Source of the DNA: an uncultured Treponema sp.
GTDB taxonomy: Bacteria > Spirochaetota > Spirochaetia > Treponematales > Treponemataceae
DNA: 20,079 nt
Direction: 5' to 3'
Assembly: GCA_937902445.1 (NCBI GenBank)
Contig: CALELJ010000123.1
Location: 1-20,079, forward strand
Shown here: positions 15,569 to 20,079 of the stretch, in pieces
Numbering within the stretch: position 1 is the first letter of the stretch
Layout of the letters: the number at the start of each line of letters is the position of its first letter
The notes under the pieces: model-generated
Database searches by the model: none
Told to the model about the DNA's origin: nothing
The model's input: the letters and a program-made list of their open reading frames with translations, nothing else
Position numbers and translations under genes: made by a program

Positions 15569-16517
15569 TTTCCTTACTTAGGCCATCAGCAACATCATAT
15601 TCTTTATCATCGATATTTACGTCAGGATTTTTATCATCCCTGCAGTTTCTGTATTTTAATGGAGTCATTTTCTTATACCGATGGAAAATCTTGATGAAAT
15701 AACTGAAATCATTGAAACCGCATTTCTGGGCAATATCCTGAAGCCTGTCATTTGTTTCGCGGATCATTGCACAGGATATGTTTATTCTAAACCAGTTGAG
15801 ATATTCAACAGGCGCGCGATTCGTCATCTCCCTGAAGACACGACAAAAATATTTCGGAGAAAATCCTGCCGCTTCCGCAAGTTCTTCCAGTGTTATGTTT
15901 TTCATGTAATTTTTCTTGATCAGATCCAGAACAATCTCAAGCTTTTCATTTCTGATCCTCTTTTTTGCAGGAAGGACCTTTTTCTCAGAATAGAGATGAT
16001 GTTTTTTTATGAGTCCAAAAAGAATTATCAGATTTCCTGCAGCGATTGCATCCCAGCCATCTTTCTGGTCACGCAAAGCCGCAAAAAAATTTTCCACGAC
16101 TGTTCCTATATCTTTTTGAGATGCACGGAAAACATTTTTGACGCTTACGGTTTCATTCACGATGTCGCTGATAAACGAATCCGGACTGAATCCATGAAGC
16201 CGCATGAGTTCAATATCAAAAACGGCAGATTCATATTTTCCGATACCTTTATCAGCCGAGTCGCCGTGTATCATCTTTCCAGGGATAAGGCATACGTCAC
16301 CTTCATTCAGAATTTCATCATGATCCATGAGAAAAATTCTATAGCTTCCGGAAACGACATGTATCAATTCAAACTCAGTATGCCAGTGAAGCCATAAATC
16401 ATAGAAAGGATTTGCCGTATTGCAATAATTATACTGCAACGGAAACAAGACAGTTCCTCTCAGTTGAGATTCTTTAACAGGGATTTTCTGCTTTTTCTGT
16501 TCAGATACTTTTGTCAT
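15549..16517 (-). CDS. AraC-family transcriptional regulator upstream of coaBC
   Basis: 322 residues from MTKVSEQ. The N-terminal cupin-type sensor domain is seen at about 40-90 (WLHWHTEFELIHVVSGSY and NEGDVCLIPGKMIHG), the usual sugar/small-molecule pocket of AraC proteins. The C-terminal double helix-turn-helix is at about 195-290: ITLEELAEAAGFSPKYFCRV and then LQDIAQKCGFNDFSYFIKIF with the PLKYR ending. A 30-residue acidic tail follows. The frame is open further upstream to 16583, but 16517 has GGGTGA at good spacing and lies just downstream of a well-formed promoter, so it is preferred. The gene overlaps coaBC by 20 bases and diverges from the zinc-ribbon gene. The inducer is not readable; regulation of coaBC or autoregulation through the palindrome at 16557-16574 is inference. 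Confidence 0.9.
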   Translation of the reverse strand: MTKVSEQKKQKIPVKESQLRGTVLFPLQYNYCNTANPFYDLWLHWHTEFELIHVVSGSYRIFLMDHDEILNEGDVCLIPGKMIHGDSADKGIGKYESAVFDIELMRLHGFSPDSFISDIVNETVSVKNVFRASQKDIGTVVENFFAALRDQKDGWDAIAAGNLIILFGLIKKHHLYSEKKVLPAKKRIRNEKLEIVLDLIKKNYMKNITLEELAEAAGFSPKYFCRVFREMTNRAPVEYLNWFRINISCAMIRETNDRLQDIAQKCGFNDFSYFIKIFHRYKKMTPLKYRNCRDDKNPDVNIDDKEYDVADGLSKENESVEK

Positions 16518-16539
16518 ATTTTCACCCGAAAACAACTTA

Positions 16540-16568
16540 ATTATAAGGTCAAAAAGGAAAAATTGCAA
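16540..16568 (-). promoter_or_regulatory. Predicted araC promoter (minus arm of a divergent pair)
   Basis: TTGCAA (16563-16568), 17 bases, then TATAAT (16540-16545) on the minus strand. The predicted start is about 16533, leaving a 16-base leader with GGGTGA as ribosome site. Confidence 0.6.
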
Positions 16569-16574
16569 TTTTTC
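16557..16574. promoter_or_regulatory. 18-bp perfect palindrome centred on the shared -35 box
   Basis: GAAAAATTGCAATTTTTC reads the same on both strands. Its central TTGCAA is placed to act as -35 for both divergent promoters. It could also be the operator of a dimeric regulator; which one is unknown. Confidence 0.6.
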
Positions 16575-16591
16575 GGACCACACTTTATAAT
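16563..16591 (+). promoter_or_regulatory. Predicted promoter of the zinc-ribbon gene, leaderless geometry
   Basis: TTGCAA (16563-16568), 17 bases, then TATAAT (16586-16591). Counting the last T as -7, the start is 16598, the A of the ATG. No ribosome site lies between the -10 box and the start codon. Confidence 0.6.
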
Positions 16592-16597
16592 TTAACC

Positions 16598-17029
16598 ATG
16601 AACCTGAGATTTTACGCTGTAGCCGCCCTGGCTCTTATGATAATAATCTATCTGCTGAACTTCTACATAAACCGGCAGGCCCACAAGGAAGAGGCGGAAC
16701 GACAGAGACTCCAGAAAAAAAGAGATGAAGCCGCAAAAAAAGGACTGCTCGTTTCCTGTCCCCTCTGCGGTACCATGCTACTGCCGGGGGAAGACCTTGT
16801 AAGCCGTGTTTACCGGCCGATGAATGTTCCTGACCAACTATGCACAATAAACGGATGCCCACACTGCTACCCTGCTCCAGAACCAGGCTTGAAAAGAATC
16901 TGTCCCGTCTGCCACAGAAACGTTCCCTTAAAAGACGGCCATCTGATAGCCCGTCTCTTCAACAAATCCGACGGAAAGAAACACGTAATAGTTACCGGAT
17001 GTACAGAATGTTCTAAAGGTGTTAAATAA
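16598..17029 (+). CDS. Membrane-anchored double zinc-ribbon protein
   Basis: 143 residues. A single N-terminal membrane helix (about 5-24, FYAVAALALMIIIYLLNFYI) is followed by a basic/acidic helical linker (25-50) and a cysteine-rich domain. Four CxxC knuckles are seen: CPLC (54-57), CPHC (87-90), CPVC (102-105) and CTEC (135-138), enough for two zinc ribbons. The positively charged side after the helix suggests that the zinc domain faces the cytoplasm. I recognise no named family; zinc ribbons of this kind usually bind nucleic acid or protein partners, but the role here is unknown. The gene diverges from araC and appears to be transcribed from its own ATG. The last codons are duplicated 83 bases downstream (see 17083-17112). 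Confidence 0.78.
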   Translation: MNLRFYAVAALALMIIIYLLNFYINRQAHKEEAERQRLQKKRDEAAKKGLLVSCPLCGTMLLPGEDLVSRVYRPMNVPDQLCTINGCPHCYPAPEPGLKRICPVCHRNVPLKDGHLIARLFNKSDGKKHVIVTGCTECSKGVK

Positions 17030-17037
17030 GCAACCGT

Positions 17038-17080
17038 CAAGTTTTCGTCAGAAAACTTGAGAGGAAACGGCAGTTTCCTC
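17038..17080. repeat. Two back-to-back perfect hairpins after the zinc-ribbon gene
   Basis: CAAGTTTTC/GAAAACTTG with loop GTCA (17038-17059) and GAGGAAAC/GTTTCCTC with loop GGCA (17061-17080). Both have 4-base loops and perfect 8-9 bp stems; neither is followed by a T-run. They lie exactly between the gene end and its duplicated tail. Confidence 0.75.
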
Positions 17081-17082
17081 CT

Positions 17083-17112
17083 TGCACCGAATGTTCTAAA
17101 GGTGCAAAATAA
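17083..17112 (+). pseudogene. Duplicated 3' end of the zinc-ribbon gene
   Basis: In frame this stretch reads C-T-E-C-S-K-G-A-K-stop, against C-T-E-C-S-K-G-V-K-stop at the true gene end. Two of the differences are silent third-base changes (TGT/TGC, ACA/ACC) and one changes V to A. The common sequence continues past both stops (AAATAAGCAACCGT), with a constant offset of 83 bases. It looks like the tail of a diverged second gene copy or allele left after recombination; no start or body of a gene is present. Confidence 0.6.
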
Positions 17113-17120
17113 GCAACCGT

Positions 17121-17154
17121 TCAGGGTGGTTGAGCATAGTCGAAACTACCCTGA
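17121..17154. repeat. Palindromic element with GGTTGAGC...GTCGAAAC centre
   Basis: TCAGGGTGGTT and AACTACCCTGA form an 11-bp stem with one wobble around a 12-base loop. The central GGTTGAGC-N3-GTCGAA pattern resembles short palindromic repeats I recall as widespread between genes in several bacterial groups; this resemblance is from memory. Confidence 0.5.
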
Positions 17155-17248
17155 TATCACTTATCGAACAGCCTCCATGCATGGATGCCCCACTCCGTAA
17201 TATCGCTGAAATAAGTAAAAAAATTCCAAAAAAAATCATTTTTTTTTC
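17155..17248. other. Rest of the intergenic region before flaB
   Basis: No gene is seen. It contains a 12-bp palindrome TCCATGCATGGA (17174-17185) and an A/T-rich tract (about 17216-17248) leading into the flaB promoter. Confidence 0.5.
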
Positions 17249-17275
17249 TAAAGTTTAAATTTCAATCTCCGACAA
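17249..17275 (+). promoter_or_regulatory. Sigma-28 (FliA) type promoter of flaB
   Basis: TAAAGTTT (17249-17256), an 11-base spacer and TCCGACAA (17268-17275). The -35 half matches the flagellar consensus fully and the -10 half differs at two of eight positions from GCCGATAA. The predicted start is about 17282, giving an 82-base leader. Confidence 0.75.
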
Positions 17276-17285
17276 TCAATGTATA

Positions 17286-17357
17286 GGGTGGTAGACCCAA
17301 AAGTAGGGGAAGCAAATGCACAGTTTGCTACAACTATAGTACCTTGATCATAGGAGA
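17286..17357 (+). promoter_or_regulatory. Structured flaB leader with GGA sites
   Basis: Two small hairpins are visible: GGGT/ACCC (17286-17298) and AGCAAA/TTTGCT with a seven-base loop (17311-17329). A GGGGA (17306-17310) lies between them, and the ribosome site AGGAGA (17352-17357) adds a second GGA. Paired GGA sites with one at the ribosome site are the pattern bound by CsrA in flagellin leaders of other bacteria; CsrA control here is inference. Confidence 0.4.
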
Positions 17358-17363
17358 TAAATT

Positions 17364-18224
17364 ATGGTTATCAATCACAACATGAGTGCAATGTTTGCAC
17401 AGCGTTCAGAAGGTATCACTGAACTCAACAACCAGAAGAACATGGAAAAGCTCTCTTCTGGAATGAAGATCAACCGTGCTGGAGACGATGCTTCAGGACT
17501 CGCAGTTTCTGAAAAGATGCGTTCACAGATCCGCGGATTGAATCAGGCTTCTACAAATGCAAAGAATGGTATTTCTTTCATCCAGACAACAGAAGGATAT
17601 CTCCAGGAAACAACAGATATCGTACAGCGCATCCGTGAACTCGCTGTTCAGTCTTCAAACGGTATCTACACAGACGAAGACCGCATGCAGATTCAGGTTG
17701 AAGTTTCTTCCCTCATCGCAGAAGTTGACCGCATCGCATCTTGCGCACAGTTCAACGGTATGAACATGCTCACAGGTCGCTTTGCTCGCCCAACAGGTGA
17801 AAACAACGTTACAGCTTCTATGTGGCTCCACATCGGTGCAAACATGGACCAGCGCACACAGGTTTATATCGGAACAATGTCTGCTTCAGCTCTCGGACTC
17901 CGCTCAGTTGGAACAGAAGAAATCATGTCTCTCGAAAGCCCAGATGAAGCAAACCGCGCAATCGGTACTCTCGATGAAGCTCTCAAGAAGATCAACAAGC
18001 AGCGTGCTGACCTTGGTGCATACCAGAACCGCCTCGAAAAGACAGTTGTAGGTCTCGACATTGGTGCAGAAAACCTCCAGGCTTCTGAATCACGCATCCG
18101 TGACACAGACATGGCTAAGGAAATGGTTGACTTCACAAAGAACCAGGTTCTCACACAGGCTGGAACAGCTATGCTTGCACAGGCAAACCAGTCTTCACAG
18201 AACGTTCTCTCACTCCTCCAGTAG
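17364..18224 (+). CDS. flaB: Flagellin FlaB, periplasmic flagellar filament core
   Basis: 286 residues, the usual size of treponemal FlaB. The conserved N-terminal flagellin helix (MVINHNMSAMFAQR, then MEKLSSGMKINRAGDDASGL at 27-46) and the C-terminal helix (ESRIRDTDMAKEMVDF at 242-257, ending NVLSLLQ) are both complete. The short middle contains FNGMNMLTGRFAR at 130-142 and WLHIGANMDQR at 154-164, typical of spirochete core flagellins, which lack the large variable domain of external flagellins. A single cysteine lies at 127. The product is exported by the flagellar secretion system and forms the core of the periplasmic filament. AGGAGA precedes the ATG. Monocistronic: sigma-28 type promoter, structured leader and strong terminator. 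Codon use is more restricted than in its neighbours, fitting high expression. Confidence 0.97.
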   Translation: MVINHNMSAMFAQRSEGITELNNQKNMEKLSSGMKINRAGDDASGLAVSEKMRSQIRGLNQASTNAKNGISFIQTTEGYLQETTDIVQRIRELAVQSSNGIYTDEDRMQIQVEVSSLIAEVDRIASCAQFNGMNMLTGRFARPTGENNVTASMWLHIGANMDQRTQVYIGTMSASALGLRSVGTEEIMSLESPDEANRAIGTLDEALKKINKQRADLGAYQNRLEKTVVGLDIGAENLQASESRIRDTDMAKEMVDFTKNQVLTQAGTAMLAQANQSSQNVLSLLQ

Positions 18225-18306
18225 TCATAAGAGGGCTCGCCCTTTTATCGCAGTTTTCCAGACTTTCATCATCGCCGGGCATACGGAAAACTGCTGGATG
18301 AAAATG
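18225..18306 (+). other. Structured flaB 3' untranslated region
   Basis: Between the stop codon and the terminator lie a small AGGG/CCCT hairpin (about 18232-18243) and a perfect 10-bp long-range stem, GCAGTTTTCC (18250-18259) with GGAAAACTGC (18285-18294), enclosing a 25-base loop. This may stabilise the message or yield a small RNA after processing. Confidence 0.45.
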
Positions 18307-18335
18307 AACACTCCCACCTCGGGAGTGTTTTTTTT
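18307..18335 (+). terminator. Strong rho-independent terminator of flaB
   Basis: AACACTCCC and GGGAGTGTT form a perfect 9-bp stem around a five-base loop, followed by a run of eight Ts (18328-18335). Confidence 0.93.
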
Positions 18336-18384
18336 ATTTAAACTAACCTTTAATTCCAGTTGTTTTGAATTAACCACAATTTAT

Positions 18385-18413
18385 TTGCGAATAGAGAAAA
18401 TTGACCTTATAAT
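18385..18413 (+). promoter_or_regulatory. Predicted promoter of the second araC gene, near-leaderless
   Basis: TTGCGA (18385-18390), 17 bases, then TATAAT (18408-18413). The predicted start is about 18420, leaving only about three bases before the ATG. TTGACC at 18401-18406 abuts the -10 box too closely to be a -35. Confidence 0.5.
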
Positions 18414-18422
18414 TATAAGGAT

Positions 18423-19211
18423 ATGAAAATTCACTTTGCCGGTGCATTTTACAAAAAAATTGAAGAATCCTCATTCAAAATCAAATTTGTTGACGGAACA
18501 AAAGAGTGGGTTCTTCTTCATTTTTACAACCCTATGCTCATAACATTGAACGGCAACCAGATTGAGACACAGCCAAACGCATGCATTTTATACAGGCCAG
18601 GGACTCCACAAATTTATTGGGGCAGAAACGGAGAATTTGAAAACGACTACATCAGGTTCATTCCGGAAGATGAATCTTACTTCAACGATTTTTCCATACC
18701 TCAGGATGAAATTTTCTATGTGACTGACTCAGACATTATCAAGCGCGAGATGATGGACATAACATACTTTCTGACGGAACGTTGGGAAAACCACGACCAT
18801 GAACTTCATGACCGTCTCAGTAAAGTAATGTCGAACCTTCAGGTAAACAGAATCTTTCCAACTCAAAAAACAAAGCGCGACAATGAGACAAGATTCAGAC
18901 TGTCACAGCTTAGAAAAGAAGTTCAAAAGTCACCTGAAAAATGGACGGTCGACCTTATGGCGGATAATTTCTATCTCACGCGATCACACTTTTCCGTGCT
19001 CTATAAAAAAACTTTTGGAGTCACACCTCAGTCCGATATCCGATTCTTTGTAAATGAAAAGGCTCTAAATCTTTTGAACACAACTGATTTGACGATCCAG
19101 CAGATTTCGCAGATGTGCGGATATAACGAATGCGAGAATTTTATCCGTGCCTTCAAGAAAATGAACGGAACTTCCCCTCATCATTACAGGAAAATCAAGA
19201 CGGATTCCTGA
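18423..19211 (+). CDS. AraC-family transcriptional regulator
   Basis: 262 residues. An N-terminal sensor region (about 10-110) has cupin-like segments, including WVLLHFYNPMLITLNGNQI and ACILYRPGTPQIYWGRNGEF, the latter matching the end of AraC ligand domains. The C-terminal double helix-turn-helix is at about 168-258: WTVDLMADNFYLTRSHFSVLYK, then LTIQQISQMCGYNECENFIRAFKK and the closing TSPHHYRK. The inducer is unknown. Only AAGG lies close to the ATG as a possible ribosome site, and the predicted transcript starts within about three bases of the ATG. Its promoter shares an exact 15-base sequence with the other araC gene of this window. It is convergent with the sugar permease gene and shares a two-way terminator with it; a role in sugar uptake control is possible but not shown. 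Confidence 0.9.
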   Translation: MKIHFAGAFYKKIEESSFKIKFVDGTKEWVLLHFYNPMLITLNGNQIETQPNACILYRPGTPQIYWGRNGEFENDYIRFIPEDESYFNDFSIPQDEIFYVTDSDIIKREMMDITYFLTERWENHDHELHDRLSKVMSNLQVNRIFPTQKTKRDNETRFRLSQLRKEVQKSPEKWTVDLMADNFYLTRSHFSVLYKKTFGVTPQSDIRFFVNEKALNLLNTTDLTIQQISQMCGYNECENFIRAFKKMNGTSPHHYRKIKTDS

Positions 19212-19230
19212 CACTATTTTTTCTACGGAA

Positions 19231-19270
19231 CTAAAAAAGGCTGTCCATGACGGACAGCCTTAATACTTTT
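19231..19270. terminator. Two-way rho-independent terminator
   Basis: AAGGCTGTCC (19237-19246) and GGACAGCCTT (19252-19261) form a perfect 10-bp stem with a five-base loop. The minus strand reads directly into a run of six Ts (the As at 19233-19238), a strong terminator for the permease gene. On the plus strand AATACTTTTT follows, weaker, for araC. Confidence 0.88.
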
Positions 19271-19282
19271 TGTGTATCAGCT

Positions 19283-20079
19283 TCAGTTTTTTGAATTCTT
19301 TCTTGAAAGAACAATACTCTGAATAAGAAGGAACAGACAGATCATGAATGCAACAGTGATGTTTGTCCACCATGCATCATCAAGACCAAGTGACGAAACG
19401 ATGTTCTTGATTGTTGCCAGTGAAAGAACGCCAAAGAATGTTCCGGCGATATTACCTACACCACCGGTAAGCATTGTTCCACCGATGATGGAAGAAGCAA
19501 TCGCGTTCATTTCATAACCACTTGCATGGCTTGGAGATGCTGAACCAACGTGCATGAAGTACACGAAACCACCAATTGCCGCCAGGATGCTGCAGATGAA
19601 ATGTGCAAGAAACTTTGTACGTGGAACATTGATACCAAGCATGTTTGCACTCTGCTGGTTGCCACCGACTGCATAGAAATTGCGTCCAAGTTTTGTCCAC
19701 CTGAGTACAAGGAAAAGAATCACTACGACGAGCAGCGCAACAATTACGCCTGGTTCTATATAAGCCGGAATGAATTTTCCAACTTTGTTTACGGAACCGA
19801 TTCCAAACACATGGATGCGTGTCTCAATGAGCTTTACAAATCCTTCGTGTTCAACATTGAACTGAGTTGAATTTACGATTGTCGTTGCACCCTTTGCAAA
19901 GAACATTCCAGCAAGGGTTACGATGAACGGCTGGATGTCGAGGTATGCAACAAGGAATCCCTGAACAAGACCAAAACCAACACCGATCATCAAGGCATAC
20001 ATTACAGCGCCTCCGATAGATCCGCCTTTCATATCAAGATGAACGGCACAGCACATACACACAAGAGCTGTCACTGTAC
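19283..20079 (-). CDS. Sugar ABC transporter permease, YjfF/RbsC type (5' end cut by window edge)
   Basis: The frame is open from the right edge and gives about 265 residues; the GTG at 20074 is internal, since a normal protein of this family is about 320-340 residues and the missing part would hold the first helices. Family features: LDIQPFIVTLAGMFFAKG, then WTKLGRNFYAVGGNQQSANM with LGINV, and AIASSIIGGTMLTGGVGNIAG, all typical of the BPD_transp_2 permeases for ribose, galactose or galactofuranose. Five or six hydrophobic helices remain. The GGNQQSANMLGI and GGVGN patterns most recall YjfF, but the sugar cannot be fixed. Partner ATPase and binding-protein genes would be expected beyond the right edge. 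Last gene of its unit, closed by the terminator at 19231-19270. Confidence 0.9.
   Translation of the reverse strand, partial: TVTALVCMCCAVHLDMKGGSIGGAVMYALMIGVGFGLVQGFLVAYLDIQPFIVTLAGMFFAKGATTIVNSTQFNVEHEGFVKLIETRIHVFGIGSVNKVGKFIPAYIEPGVIVALLVVVILFLVLRWTKLGRNFYAVGGNQQSANMLGINVPRTKFLAHFICSILAAIGGFVYFMHVGSASPSHASGYEMNAIASSIIGGTMLTGGVGNIAGTFFGVLSLATIKNIVSSLGLDDAWWTNITVAFMICLFLLIQSIVLSRKNSKN

Noticed and set aside
15681..16397. 238-residue plus-strand open frame
   Set aside because: It lies entirely opposite the AraC-family gene and its sequence is low in recognisable motifs.
18401..18413. TTGACC as the -35 box of the second araC gene
   Set aside because: It ends one base before the TATAAT, so the spacing is impossible for a -35; TTGCGA at 18385 has the right spacing.

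Overview
The window looks like chromosome from a spirochete of the genus Treponema or a close relative. The strongest evidence is a 286-residue FlaB-type core flagellin (17364-18221) behind a sigma-28 type promoter. Supporting evidence is a cytoplasmic sugar-binding-protein/GGDEF sensor, small exported and lipoprotein genes of unknown family, an OppA-type binding protein and a YjfF-like sugar permease. Composition is moderately AT-rich with very AT-rich promoters. A host-associated (gut or rumen) treponeme is plausible but is only inference. There is no prophage, IS element or CRISPR array; most of the window is housekeeping and signalling genes in short transcription units.

Layout. At the left edge, on the minus strand, is the N-terminal half of HPr kinase/phosphorylase (1-426). 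A gene-poor stretch (427-797) follows, then a SAM methyltransferase (798-1553, plus). Between it and the convergent acyl-CoA synthetase lies a 128-bp-period structured repeat (1651-1948) whose stems differ in sequence between copies but keep pairing. The minus-strand pair GGDEF sensor - acyl-CoA synthetase (5641 down to 1947) is an operon. groL (minus) and an acyltransferase (plus) diverge from 7376-7547, where both promoters can be read; the acyltransferase has a perfect consensus promoter. Two plus-strand genes follow: an unknown 468-residue protein and an OppA-like binding protein starting at TTG. Then come minus-strand genes: a lipoprotein, a small exported protein, an MscS channel, CoaBC, and an AraC regulator whose 3' end overlaps coaBC. 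A membrane-anchored double zinc-ribbon protein diverges from the AraC gene. It is followed by a duplicated remnant of its own C-terminus, several hairpins, flaB, a second AraC regulator and a truncated sugar ABC permease (minus).

Cross-cutting observations. (1) Several start codons (hprK, GGDEF sensor, zinc-ribbon protein, second araC, and less clearly two exported-protein genes) lie where the transcript itself should begin, 4-9 bases after a -10 box and mostly without a Shine-Dalgarno sequence. Most other genes have one. This suggests a class of leaderless or nearly leaderless mRNAs. (2) The araC/zinc-ribbon pair appears to use one palindromic TTGCAA as a shared -35 box, with exactly 17 bases to a TATAAT on each side. 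(3) The covarying repeat at 1651-1948 is the best candidate for an undescribed structured element; one copy also looks like a two-way terminator.

All product calls come from reading motifs by eye. No database search, folding program or expression data was available.
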